The notes beneath the pieces are model-generated. The model searched no databases, was not told where the DNA came from, and saw only the letters and a list, made by a program, of their open reading frames with translations. Below are positions 46,323 to 57,451 of a stretch of 64,000 nucleotides of DNA, in pieces (position 1 is the stretch's first letter; each line of letters opens with the position of its first letter). Source of the DNA: Diaporthe sp. PMI_573 (Eukaryota > Ascomycota > Sordariomycetes > Diaporthales > Diaporthaceae); contig JAJTUP010000150.1 in NCBI GenBank assembly GCA_021399435.1, forward strand, positions 1 to 64,000. The letters are read 5' to 3'. Both the position numbers and the translations under genes were made by a program.

Positions 46323-48215
46323 TCAATCCATCTTCTTCAATGTCTCATCCATCGCCGCTCTCCACTTCTGCGCGTTCCTGCTAATAAGCCAGATACCCAA
46401 GAACCCCAACAGCGAGCAAACCACACACAGTGTCGTCATCATATAGCCCACACCTACACCCTCGATCCATGGCGCGGCAACTATAGTCCCGGCGCAGCTC
46501 AGGATGTTTCGGACGAAGTTATTAACGGCGACGCCGGCAGAACTACGTTTGCGGACGAATTCCGTCAGCATGGTTGTGCCGAGGGTCTGGGTGAACGACG
46601 TTAGTCTGAGAAGTTTCAAAGATTGCAATGACGGCATATTTTGAGCGGTAGAGAGGAAGAGAGAGTCTCTGGACTTACAAAGTGAAGCATCGAGGAGAAG
46701 CTGAAGATGAAAAGCGCGCTGATAGGCACCATGTACTGCACCCCATAATACATCGACCATCCAAACCACAGCAATGAAAGCGGATATATGGTATTGGCTA
46801 CCCAAGAATTCTCCTTCATCCGATCTTCCGGTAGGTAAATAAGCTTCCTTTGCGCATCATATCTCTCGGCCTTGCGAGCCTCCCTTGCCATAATCGAATC
46901 CATCCAACGACCACCGACCAATGACGAGACGACGTACCCCAACCCGGTAGCCATGTATGTCACTCCTACGGTCGTTTGGCTGAAGCTGTACGGAGGGCGA
47001 GCAAAGCCGTATTGGATGGCAATGTTGAGGACGTAGACGGAACTAAAGGCGATGGCGGCGATCAATACTGTGAGAAAGACGGGTGGGAAGCGTAGGAGAA
47101 GGAGAATACTCAGGGGCTTGATTAGGTAGTGGTTGACCGACTTCGCGAAGTTCTTCCTCTTGACCCTGATAGACTCCCGAGTGGACATGCGTGTGAGCTC
47201 GTGCGTCATGGGAGGCTCGTTTTTACGAACCAACGTCTCCGGAAGCAGGAAGGAGATCGCCACAATAATAACAAAGCCGTAAATGGCCAGGAACCACATG
47301 GTTGATCGCCAACCCAAGTGCTGCGTTAAAACACCACCAAGGAGCGGACCAAAGAGGGGCCCAAGCATAGGTCCCAAATAGAAGAGAGACATAGCGCGTC
47401 CGCGGTCATGGGATTCCCAAATATCAGCGATGGTACCTGCGCCAATGACCTGCACACTGGCTGAAGCACCGCCGGCCAAGAGACGGGAAATGATGAGCAT
47501 TGGCGCATTTGTGCTGATAGCACAGAGGACGGAAAAAATAATGAAGAGGGCGAAGGAGAGGAGGTAGATGCTGCGGCGGCCAAACTGCTCAGAAAAGGCT
47601 GACCACCAGATAGGGAAGATAGCCATGGAGAGCATGTATAATGCCACGGACATATTGATGATAGTCTCGGAGGTATCAAACTCGTCAACTAGAGCACCGA
47701 GGGCCGCTGCGAAGACATGTCAGTCAGATTGTTCAACTGGTCATAGAAGTCGAGACAGCTCTCATGAAGAGGCTAGAGGCAGAAGTGTGCATACGGTAGA
47801 AGATAGATGAACCCATAGGTGCTACAACCGTTGCCAAAGAAATGGTGGCCGTGATTCCCCATTTCGTGGAGTTGCGGTAGTTATACGGGTTGTTTACTTC
47901 GGGTACGATCGCGAATCGGCCAAGAAGCCCACGCCGCTTGGAGCGCCGGACAATAGACAGTGGGGGGGAGCGAGTAGATGGAGCTGTTGACTGAGTGCAG
48001 GACTGGATATCGTGAGTGGAAGCTAATTCATCGCATGTCTTCCCCGAAGGTTCACCAGCAGCGGTTGCGCCAATGGCTTCAATGTCGTTCTCGTCTCGCG
48101 CAGTGTCCCTGTTGTGACCTAGTCTGAGGTTCGAAATGGCGTTGGCATCTGAATGGACAGATAGTGGACGCTGATGTCCACAGGCCTTTTCGGGATCCAG
48201 GTCACCAACAGCCAT
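46323..48215 (-). CDS. MFS transporter (DHA1, polyamine/drug antiporter type)
   Basis: Exons 48215-47795, 47706-46679 and 46586-46323 join in frame to 570 residues. The second intron has GTAAGT and a CTAAC branch 17 nt before CAG. A long Ser/Glu-rich cytosolic N-terminus (about 125 residues) precedes the first helix. Motif A is present (SEQFGRRSIYLLS). So are an R-x3-G region (RLLAGGASASVQVIGAG) and the antiporter motif C-like MLGPLFGPLLGG. Twelve membrane helices fit, with a central loop of about 70 residues. Tpo1/Flu1-type proteins export drugs, polyamines or toxins at the plasma membrane. It may serve as an exporter for metabolites of this region, which is speculation. Confidence 0.92.
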
Positions 48216-49514
48216 TGCAAAACCTTGATATCGGAGAATAGACTCCGGCGCCTGTTCACATCTAAGCTCGAGTGATAATGAAGCTGAATTGGAGGTTTTG
48301 AATTGGTATGACTGTCAGGGCCTGGTAGAGAATTCGGCGTCCTAGCGGCAGCATCTCGCCATCTATTCTAGAGGCCATCCTTTTCCTTTGGAACAGGCTT
48401 GTGCAAGAGAGCGAAAGAAGAAGACTGGGAATCGTTTGTGCAGTCAGAAAATATGAGAATGCGAGTGATGCAGAAGTGCCATGCCTGCAGCCGATTCGAA
48501 GGGAGTGTTGCGCTAGCTCGGGCAGGACTTGTCCTTTAGGGCTGGCAATAACTTGTTTGGGGGAGGGCGGGAGGTCATCTCTCCGGGGAAAGAACGGCCT
48601 CGGCCCGGTTGCCGGGGTGTATAAGCTCGGCCCCAATGATCGGAGGACACGCCAGAAATACGGTAGAGAAGGACCCAGTTTTTATCTAGGCGCATTTCTG
48701 CTTTTTCTCGTAGGATTGTTGCTATTTAGAGCATAGAGCCTTATCTCAAGGAGGCAAGGTCAGGCATGGGTTAGATTTTCCAGGCATTTGGTCGGGAGTC
48801 AGGACAAGCATGCCCGAAGTCGGGCGCGCGTGCGTGTCGTGTATGCGCTGAGTAGCTGTCTCTACGTCGAACACTCCTTTGAGAAAGCGGAGGGTTATCT
48901 CTTTTAGGAGTGACAACCGTAGACAACATAAGTCCTGTCGTCTTCTTGAAGCGCTCCAAGGCTTCCTTGGGGTTCGAGGCTGCTACCTCTGTTCCGGGGC
49001 CCGGAGTTTCGCCAGGCCCATCAAGCTTACTCTTTATCGCATTCTACAGCAAAGGGTCACTGCCACCAGTCCGAAGATAAGTGTTATTAAGTCTTCACCC
49101 CGTTAATTATATCCCACTAGGGGCTCTCTTCTAAAAAGCCGCTTAGGCCTTGCGAACTACTAAGTCTAGTGGCCTCATAAACCCCTCATTCACTGTTATC
49201 CCTCACAGCCCGATGCATTAGCCCTTATTCTCCCTGGATGCAGCAGTGAAGGATGCCATCTCTGACTACAAATCCATAAAGATGCCCCCCAAAATGTGGT
49301 TTTTGACATCCGCAAAGATCCCCTTGAGCAGGAAATAGCCAACCTCCTTCGACGTAGGACCTGTGTCCTTGACATCTACTCAGATGAGGGGGGAGAGAGA
49401 GGAAGCCTACGCTTGAGCGAGCTGAGGGGCATAGTTAGAAGCCAAGTTGCCTGTTGTAAAACCCGGACTACAATACACGGAAGAGTTGTTACATGCAGTA
49501 TCTCCAACTGTGAA
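48216..49514. other. Intergenic region
   Basis: It holds the promoter side of the MFS gene and the 3' flank of the MAPEG gene. ORFs up to 124 codons overlap on both strands and none looks like a protein family. Confidence 0.45.
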
Positions 49515-49949
49515 CTAGAAGAAAAGTTCCAAAGCCGCCTTAGCTGTCATCCCCAAAAGCGCAAATGAGCTCGCGGCGAAAACCGGGAAGCGGATACCGG
49601 GGTTATTAGTCGACACATGAATCAAGCTGTGAAGAACTCTCAGACCAACGTAGGCCCTTGCCAGGCCAACCGTAGTCTTGTCCTTGATATTCAATAAGGT
49701 CAACCCAAGCACTACTGCGTAGAATTGGGTGGGTTGTTCCTGTAAGTTGTTGAAATTGTCCGCTGCCCAATTGACGAAAGGAGGCAATTTCTCTGCCTTT
49801 TGCTGCTTGACAGTAGCTGGATCAAAGGTGACACCGTACTTGGATAGCGCTGGGATTCTGCGTTTGTACAGCAGGACTTCCATGGCGAAAACCCAACCGT
49901 TGAGGGCGACGAGGGGTCCAAGGAGCGGCTTGTTGACGAGTTGCGACAT
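49515..49949 (-). CDS. MAPEG-family membrane protein
   Basis: A single exon gives 144 residues. Hydrophobic segments lie at about 10-27, 78-88, 95-111 and 119-142. The LNGWVFAMEVLLYKRR start and the central NFNNLQEQPTQFYAVVLG and ARAYVGLRVLHSLIHV segments match the MAPEG pattern (N-x-x-E-Q---F and the R-x-x-H helix). Members are small four-helix glutathione-dependent or glutathione-binding membrane enzymes of eicosanoid and detoxification metabolism; the fungal proteins are mostly uncharacterised. Length (about 145) is normal for the family. A putative leader rich in purines lies just upstream. Confidence 0.88.
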   Translation of the reverse strand: MSQLVNKPLLGPLVALNGWVFAMEVLLYKRRIPALSKYGVTFDPATVKQQKAEKLPPFVNWAADNFNNLQEQPTQFYAVVLGLTLLNIKDKTTVGLARAYVGLRVLHSLIHVSTNNPGIRFPVFAASSFALLGMTAKAALELFF

Positions 49950-51073
49950 GGTGACTATCGAGTGGGAGTTCTCTTGCTAGAAGAAACAATTATTGATTTG
50001 CGGCAGGTGAGACGACGTTTCGTAAAGAGAAGAAGAGAGGGATTTCGTGAGGAGAGGAAGAGGAGAAATAGGAGTTTAAGATAACGTCGTGGCTATTTAT
50101 ACGGTTTCTCGCGAATGCAAACAGCAGGGCGAGGAATTAGACATTTTTTTTTTTAAGATTTGGGGGGTTTGTAAGCAGGGGCTCGTGAATTAGCTCGGGC
50201 TTCGGGGAACTATCGGGCAGGCGGGGAAAACACACGATCCTCCACGTCTCTGACTCGACTCATCACTCACGTCCCATAATGACGCTCTGAGAGGCGGTCG
50301 AATCCCATACCACCCACCTAAACCATCGTATCGCGCGTAATGTCAAAGAATTGATGCTGACGAGCGTTGTTTGCATTGGGATACGGCAAACCTTGCCTAT
50401 TTTCGCCCCATTGGTACAAAAAAACAAACTTAGATCGCTACACGCCATGTCAAGGCAATTGGGACGAGTAAGACAATGGGACCTTGTACGAGAATACGCA
50501 CATGCCGCACCATAACCCAGCAAGGCGAGCATGGTGCCGATAAAGTCCTGATTCTCCGTAGTTGCTGTTACAGAAGCAACTGACTTGGCCGACAGGATGG
50601 GCCGCAAACGTTACAATGTCGTAACACGCAAGGACCCACCTCGCCAGAAAGACAGAAGGCTCATGAAATCACATCACATAGCGGGATCACAGGCGGATCG
50701 GTGATCCATAGAAAGACACCTGTATATAAGAGCTAGAGTAACTACCAACACAGAGCATTAGTTCCTCAATGTTCAGTCTGGGGTAGTTGGGGTATGCACG
50801 GCCTTCCAGTAGACTTAGGTACCTTTTGGAAGGCGCCCGCCAGGAGCCAGGTCCAGAATCGTGTGTAGGATCGCTAGCTAGGGATCGACGAGGAAGTTGA
50901 AACTATACCCTCATTCCCAGTTCAGTAGAAACCAGCAACAATCATGAGCGTAGATAGGCAACACACCTGAGAGCTCTTCATCACATAAAGATTCTGAGAG
51001 GTCAAGGGAACTTCTCCGATATTCAGAAAGTCCCAACCTCGCCATCCTGCTCTTTATGTGGTCCTTAGCTTTA
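49950..51073. other. Intergenic region
   Basis: A minus-strand ORF of 114 codons at 50263-50607 has no recognisable features. A poly-T run (about 50147-50154) lies upstream of the MAPEG gene. Nothing else is seen. Confidence 0.45.
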
Positions 51074-52678
51074 TCATGGCTTATTGAGCAGATCCCAAAT
51101 CTTCAGACTCTGCTCCCACTTATCATCTATCCATACATCTGTCTCGCCATCGCCCCTCCACCGCCTCATCTCCTCGGGTTGCTTTGGACCCCATGTCACT
51201 TTATCGCCCTTGATGAAGGATGCGAAGCCTTGGTTCCAGCCCTCGAGCAACGTCTTCTCCTGGTCAGTCAGCCCACCCGAGAAGTTTGCACCCCAGAACC
51301 AGATGGGCACATCACTTGAGTGCGTCACCCCTAATTCAAGAGGGAAAGTTCCATTGATGCACTTCAGCCGCTTGTCGAAGCGGTACCGCAAAACATCGAC
51401 ACCCGGAAGGAGACCGCCTCGAAACAGAGCGTTGTGAAGCCCGCGCTGAAGAGAATGGACTTGAAGGTTTGCGTAGGTCTGGCCGAAAAAATCCTTCCAT
51501 CCATCGTAATTAGATGGTAACTCTTTATTCGAACCACAATAGTGCCCCATCAGCTTTCTCACAGCACTCTCTGGAAACTCCGCGCAGAGGCGAGAGTAGA
51601 CGGCGTCATAAGAGTCTTCAGGTGTTCGCCAAGTGCGATACATAGTGTGTTCGTCTTTGCATTCTCCGCTGAGGAGCGTGATCCCACGTTCCTTCATTTT
51701 CTTGCCGAAGTCCCCGTCGTCTACCTTGAACATGAGATTCTTGGGCAAAAATGCGCCATCGTTAAGAAGTGGGAACTCGTGAATCTTCATCTCCATTTGG
51801 ACCTCAACTGATTTCTGGTACGGCAGGCTTCGAAGAATTTCCAACTTCTTGGCTGACGGGAGCTCGAGCGAAATACCGAGCTTTGTGATGTACTCGTCGA
51901 ATTGCTTTTGCTGTTCCGCCAGTGTCTTGGGCATCACGCCGGGGCCGTTCGAGAGCATGGCGATTCTCTTGATGATACGGATCCCTTCTGGAACACAGTA
52001 CAGCTCGTGCGCCGATTGCTGGAAAGCCGAGAAACTGCCGGCAGAGTATCCAGCGACGGTAATATTCGACGGCGTCCCACCGAATACCGAGATATTTGTG
52101 TATGTCCACTCTAGAGCAGCTCTCTGGTCCCATAAGCCCATGTTGCCGCTGGGCTCACCGTTGCTCCTCGCCTCAGAGGCGAGCTCTTCACTTGCAAGAA
52201 ACGCGAAGGCATTCAATCTAAAAGCAGGAAACACCATTATCGCCCTGCAGGCCGACTTCGTAAGAAGTGGCACCAACGAGCCTGGACCCCAATTGGGACT
52301 GCCGACCTGCAGAAAACCGCCATGAAAATACACAAAAACAGGCCAGCCCTCCTTTGGCGCAGGCTCTGCTGGTATCCAGATGTTCAGCTGCAGACAGTCC
52401 TCATTGAAGAGGGCCGTGTTTTGTGGAGTGCGAGCTGGCGGCTGTGGGCAGATTGCAGTTCCACCAGTGAATCGACCTGGGTTCGAAACTGTGCCGTACT
52501 TGAACTCCTTGGGTAACGTCCGAGGAGTGCGAAAACGGTATTCGCCAGTCGGTGGCAAGGCATAGGGAATGCCGCCAAAGTAGTGTACCGCTGGTTCGTC
52601 GCGCAGACTCAAGGTCAGGCCTTCGATCTGCCCCAGTCGGCCAGCATCAAATCTATAGTTCTGGTCTTGGTATGCCAT
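51074..52678 (-). CDS. Type-B carboxylesterase/lipase
   Basis: A single-exon frame. I place the start at ATG 52678 (MAYQDQNY), because the 66 codons upstream in the same frame do not look like protein and have no family match; this gives 534 residues. Motifs: GGIPYALPP near the N-terminus, the EDCLQLNIW block (93-101), the oxyanion hole HGGF (119-122), the nucleophile elbow AGYSAGS with Ser212, and a His in VTHSSDVPIWF. The N-terminal family feature FxGIPYA is intact, and no signal peptide is present in the short form. These enzymes hydrolyse carboxylic esters. It is divergent from an acyl-CoA synthetase pseudogene, possibly once co-regulated. Confidence 0.92.
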   Translation of the reverse strand: MAYQDQNYRFDAGRLGQIEGLTLSLRDEPAVHYFGGIPYALPPTGEYRFRTPRTLPKEFKYGTVSNPGRFTGGTAICPQPPARTPQNTALFNEDCLQLNIWIPAEPAPKEGWPVFVYFHGGFLQVGSPNWGPGSLVPLLTKSACRAIMVFPAFRLNAFAFLASEELASEARSNGEPSGNMGLWDQRAALEWTYTNISVFGGTPSNITVAGYSAGSFSAFQQSAHELYCVPEGIRIIKRIAMLSNGPGVMPKTLAEQQKQFDEYITKLGISLELPSAKKLEILRSLPYQKSVEVQMEMKIHEFPLLNDGAFLPKNLMFKVDDGDFGKKMKERGITLLSGECKDEHTMYRTWRTPEDSYDAVYSRLCAEFPESAVRKLMGHYCGSNKELPSNYDGWKDFFGQTYANLQVHSLQRGLHNALFRGGLLPGVDVLRYRFDKRLKCINGTFPLELGVTHSSDVPIWFWGANFSGGLTDQEKTLLEGWNQGFASFIKGDKVTWGPKQPEEMRRWRGDGETDVWIDDKWEQSLKIWDLLNKP

Positions 52679-53229
52679 CACAGTGCAATTTCGCGCGGTT
52701 GAACAATAGATTACGCTGGGTGGTCTCTGAATGGTGACAAAGTGGACTAGACACCCTTTGGTCGGCAGTACCTCTCGAAGGATCACGATATCGCAGCCTG
52801 ATACGCTTCGTATGGAATTACATCCGGTCTGACGCAGGGCCAGGCTGGTAGATCTACAACCGCATTGTATGCCCACCTCCGCGGCTTCGTCGGTTGCTTC
52901 CCACTTGGGATCCGTCCATCTAGATTTAGTAGCATTTCAGCATGACACGGAAACGTGCCGCGTAGACTCGGGATGAGATTAGTCGAGCGGATGTGTGGGC
53001 AGGCCCAAAATGCCAAGCCATAGGCGACGCTACCCGACGACTCCCCGGGCGTTCTCAAAGTATAGGAGTGCGGTGCCGGGGACGTGCCCGCGGTTAGGAT
53101 TAGGGGATTTTCCCCAATAGGCAATAGAAGTCACTGGGATATGAAGCACTGGGCCAATCCGGTTGAACAGAAGATCGATTCATCTTGCGAACATTTTCCT
53201 TCGGTGAACTCGTCGGATCTACCTCCAAA
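52679..53229. promoter_or_regulatory. Divergent promoter region of the carboxylesterase and the acyl-CoA synthetase pseudogene
   Basis: About 550 bp between two divergent start codons. No clear TATA or operator was recognised. The carboxylesterase frame runs on through part of it (to 52876), probably by chance. Confidence 0.4.
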
Positions 53230-55084
53230 ATGTCAGCCAGTCTTCACCGGTCACCCCTGTTTAAGGTTCTCAACGAGCAGGACGCCTCATCCATTGCCGT
53301 TGTCAATCAGAGCACCGGCATAGTGTTCTCATATGGGACCCTACTCCGTGACATTGCACGAGCGCGGCATGCACTCTTGAGGTCCTGCGGCGACAGATCA
53401 TTGGCAGGTGAACGGATTGGATTCATTGTCGAGAATGGTTATGGCTTCGTAGGTATGAAAGGCATTCCAAATCGCGATGTATTTCGTGGCAATAAGCTTC
53501 GTTGCTGATCAGAACCAACAGTCACATTCTTGGCCATCCTGGCGTCCAGTGCCATCGCCCTGCCTTTGGCACCCTCTCACCCGGCGAGTGAATTGCGATA
53601 CATTCTCAATGATAGTGCCGCAGCGGTTGTGGTTGCATCCGCTGCACACGTCGAGCAGGCCCAACAGTTCTCGAGGAAGGTTTGGATAATGTTCCTGTTC
53701 TCCACCAGCTTGGCTCATTTGAGAAGCAAAATGAAGACGCCGTGGAGGTGGAATGGGTAGCTGTGCCGGCCGGCGCCACCTCTGGCATGATGCTATACAC
53801 ATCTGGCATAACGGCACGTCTAAAGGGTATGCTACTTAGACAAGCCAGCCTCCTTGCCCAAGCATACAGCCTTTATAAAGCCTAAAACTATCAGTTATTA
53901 AACCGTCTTCTATATATTCTGCCTCTACATTACATTTATAGCACCATTAATATACTCCTCGTACCTCTACTTGTAGGATTAAGCGTTAAGTTTATGATTA
54001 GATTTAATGCCGAATAAGTCTGGTCTCGCTTAGCTGTACCGTTCCTGTAGATTAACGGAAATAGTATTACTAAAGGCACGACCAACAGCACGGCTAATGG
54101 CGTTAGTAACAAGGTGGTGTCTAGACCTATTACCTTTTTCACAGCTGTGCCTATAATCTAGGCTTACATACTAGCCGTCTTCTCTTCCTTGTCTTCTAAG
54201 CTTTAGACAGCTGGCAAGGAGGCAATCTTTGCAAGGCACCTTTGCCTTAATATTTCTGGCTTAGCTATACTCCCTGCCCCGACTTATAATGCTTAGACCA
54301 AGCTCTCTAGGGGTAACACTTTATTTAAGTATTACGGTATAACTAAGGTTAGTATGGCTATCTTATATAGCCTAGACTATATTAACTATATTAAGAGTTT
54401 TATTAGCTAGCCTCTGCCTTTTGTTAAGGCCTGCCTTGCTAAGAAGAATAATAAGATAGATAAGGAAACTATTATTATATATAGAGAGGAAGTAGACGCT
54501 ATATTAGGCAAGGAAAGACAAGGAGAGATCTAGATCCGGGAACCAACTATTTTCAGCCAGTACTGGCGCAACTCTGCCGCTACTAAAAAAGAATTTACAT
54601 ATAATAGATGGTTTAAGACTGGTAATATTGCTATTTATTGTATAGTTTCGGGCTTAGGTAAGGAGAAGTCTGGCTTATAGGCTTATAGCCCAGTATACTT
54701 TATCTAGGGTTGTTATAGTGTAGACATTATTAAGAGCGGTAGAGAGAAGATTTCTATATTGGAAATTAAGTATAAGCTTCTTGCTTTTCCAAATATTAGT
54801 AAATACACAGTAGTTAACTTACTATTAGAGGCTTAGGGCCAGAAAGTTATAGCAGTAGTTGTCTTGTTAAAGGCAGAAAAGATGAGTACTAAACTGTAGA
54901 GAGTAAAGGAGATATAATGCAACCTAAAGGCTTATATCCCACCCTTTAAGACCCCCAGGACCTGGAGATTGTTGAGTCTATTAAACGTAATGCAATGGGT
55001 AAGATGAATAAGAAAGATTTGATCACAGATGTTTTCGGCAATACCGAGTGGATAAGGAGGAGAAGCATAAGTGGTTGCAAGTAA
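53230..55084 (+). pseudogene. AMP-dependent acyl-CoA (malonyl-CoA-like) synthetase, degenerate
   Basis: Exon 1 (53230-53452) and a 69-nt intron lead into a long exon ending TAA at 55082-55084. The ANL-family motifs are all traceable: the A3 loop YTSG-TAR-KG at about 53800, LLPLHYIYSTIN-like A4, LNISG, YGITKVSM (A5), GEI-IREPTIF, DRWFKTG-like, VDIIKSG-EKIS and RNAMGKMNKKDL (A10). Two one-base frameshifts are seen, near 53680 and near 54945. From about 53770 to 54945 the gene is AT-rich with at least ten TAG/TAA codons, while both ends are clean. The overall pattern is that of ACSF3-like malonyl/methylmalonyl-CoA synthetases, about 600 residues. Confidence 0.85.
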
Positions 55085-55904
55085 CAACGATTGGTAGAAA
55101 GGCATGAATAACCAGCCGTGGCAAATGCAATCATTTTCACGCTGGCTCTTAGTTCCTTTTTCGCCAATGCAACATCAGTATCACCATGGACGATGAGATC
55201 TCACATATTACAATTTCATACAGTCCCTTTTGGGTGCGGGTAGTGAGATGCGTGGCTGACTGCTTCTGCAAGGCGTGTACCACCATCGCCTCTTAACAGC
55301 CTGTTATTCAGGAAGGGCAGCTCTATCAGTGTGCGTAGCTGCTTGGTGTGCAGCTTAGATAGCAGTTGAACCCCTCTCCATCAAAGTTGTCATCGAATTT
55401 GTTACTGCGCCTACATATCCGGCGTGCAACGCCACTCTCCTAGGTTTGTGTTTTGGGTCCGAAAGTGTTTCCAACTGTCCAATCACGCAGCTCGATTATT
55501 GACGCCCTACAGTACGCCATAAGCAATTATGTCTGACATATCTCGCCATGTCTCTGGCTCCATCCAATGTCTTCACGGGCGGCGCTGCACATCTGGGGAA
55601 CTGGAACAGGTTGTGAAGTTTCGTGTGTTTAACGCTACGTCGTTGAGTTGACTGCCTTCAGTCCCCGTCGTCCTCACCTCGCTTTTCATGCCTTGAAGAC
55701 CTTCTTCGCCTCCCCGCTGGCTCCGCCTCCCTAGCAGGCTCCTGGCTATTATCAACTATCTCTAAGGATGGCCCTGAATCTAAGCTAAGTTCGGCAGTCT
55801 CGCTTCTTGGAGAGGCTCTGCTATTACGTTTCCCTTTGCCCCCTATTTTCAGTAGGTGTTAGTGCATAGGTAGGATGCGTTTATGTATAGGAGAGTCAAG
55901 TGAA
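55085..55904. other. Spacer containing the unlocated left end of the Helitron
   Basis: Helitrons begin with TC after an A and have no inverted repeats, so the left end cannot be fixed from one copy. One candidate A|TCTCACATATT lies at about 55198. No gene is recognised. Confidence 0.35.
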
Positions 55905-57079
55905 CTAACTGTTAAACCCTCTACTACGGGCTGAGGGAGATGGTGAATCTTCTTCTGTCCTGGCTCTTTTACGTGAGTAGAATGTATTTCTACTGATGAT
56001 GCCATCACCACTCTGAGGCTTTCTAGCCTTAGGGGTGCTCGGAGGTGTCAGCGGCTCGCTGGCGTCGATTGGTTTTCTCGCAGAAGCAACGCTACGCGGC
56101 GTCAGCGAGTTCTGGCGAATGAATTCCCAGTTGTCGGCGACGACGACGAAAATCCGGATTGGCGAGTCTGTTGGTAACTCAGGGCGGAGAAGCTTTCGAT
56201 TTAGTACTCCCAAGATCCGTCCTGTACAAGAGATCCAGGAGGCAGCAGGGAACGGTGTTTGTGAGTTCTGCATCCAACTGAGCGCCGCACTCCATGGCTG
56301 TCGGTGGACTGGAAACGGGAGCAGCACGTGGCAGACATGCACTCCCTTATGTGGCGGCCGATCTTCTTCTGTATTGATGTAGGAGCCGAGCTTGACGAAC
56401 ACTGACGTCCGTCGCTGTAGTTCTGTCCAGATGTCCGTCCGTAGCTGGAATCTTTCATGATCCACAGGGCCGGCGAAGGAAGTTTGTGCTGGGCGTGTTG
56501 GCCAGGCGCGGTCGTTCGGGTGGTTGCTGAGTTGGCGGGGGGAGATGCTACAACGCGACTACACTAAGTTTACTATTCTAAATTGATATGGCGCGGTAGG
56601 TGGCTGTTTCACACTCACGGCTCGATGCCCTGATCTCTGGGTAGGGCCAATGCATACTGCACTGGCTTGCTGCTTTCTTCTCCCCAACTGTCTTGTTCGA
56701 TGCCCTCAAATGTGAGGATGTTTGGACAGATTCTTGCCGTAACGACAAACCATTGTCCCTCCCAGTCTGAACCAAGGCTCTCTGGCTTCGCTTCTAGGCT
56801 GAACGCCGACAGAAGAAGCTGGATTCCATTGTCTTCATCATCTCGGCTGCTGAGGATGCTGTCATATGTTTCGAGTAGGTCTAATGGCTCAGGGAAGGCG
56901 AGGAAAGTGCCGGCCTTTAAGTTTGCGTTATGCGTATATCGCCTACCGGAGGGGAGGATCTCGCAGCCCACGAAGTCAGAGCAATACGTAATTATGAGGT
57001 CTGACCCTATCAGACCTCCGTCTCTTTTGCTCGAGAGGCGAGTCGGTGACATGTCTGCGGTTGCAGTCGCGTGGGTCAT
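55905..57079 (-). CDS. Helitron-borne accessory protein (spliced, unknown function)
   Basis: Reading leftwards, exon 1 ends at 56619 (donor GTGAGT), a 71-nt intron spans 56618-56548 (ending TTGTAG), and exon 2 runs 56547-55905. The first in-frame ATG is 57079, but the frame is open to 57217, so an upstream exon is possible. Exon 1 includes SDLIITYCSDFVGCEILPSG and AGTFLAFPEPLDLLETYD. Exon 2 includes WISCTGRILGVLNRKLL and IRIFVVVADNWEFI, followed by a basic Ser/Pro-rich tail. The VSC-GR-LG type strand pattern suggests an OB-fold and hence a single-strand-binding helper like the RPA-like proteins of plant Helitrons, but that is a guess. It starts head to head with RepHel. Confidence 0.65.
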
Positions 57080-57451
57080 ATGTGGTGATCTTTTGCTAGG
57101 TTGCGCTTTTCGTCGTGAACGAGTCGTGTGGTCGATATTCTGCTGTTCTTCATTTGCGTGCAGGAATCCAACTACTCCTCGCTCCGCTTCCAACCATGAG
57201 ATCTTTTTGGTTCGTATTTAAATGCCGCAAGTATTGCAAGCTTATGTCTCAAGCCTCCAACTCGAACTCCATAGCTGCCCATTTCTTATTGCGAGTCAGA
57301 ATGGGTGGCGTTTCCGTATGACTATGTGTCAGCGCTAAGTCGAAGAAAATTATCAGTTAGCGGTACAAGTCTGAGCTTCTCTTGGACAACGAGCTATCCA
57401 TCATCACCCTCCTGAGCTATCAGTGAATCAATTAATACTAGACTTAGACTG

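Noticed and set aside
45786..46604. Plus-strand ORF of 272 codons overlapping the MFS gene
   Set aside because: Its 3' third is antisense to the last MFS exon, and the rest has only one weak NLR-like motif.
52679..52876. N-terminal 66-codon extension of the carboxylesterase frame
   Set aside because: The extension has no family counterpart or leader features; ATG 52678 starts just before the conserved region.
53881..54960. AT-rich insertion (transposon) inside the acyl-CoA synthetase
   Set aside because: Reading through the stops shows the synthetase motifs continue in order and in frame, so it is the gene itself, RIP-mutated, not an insertion.
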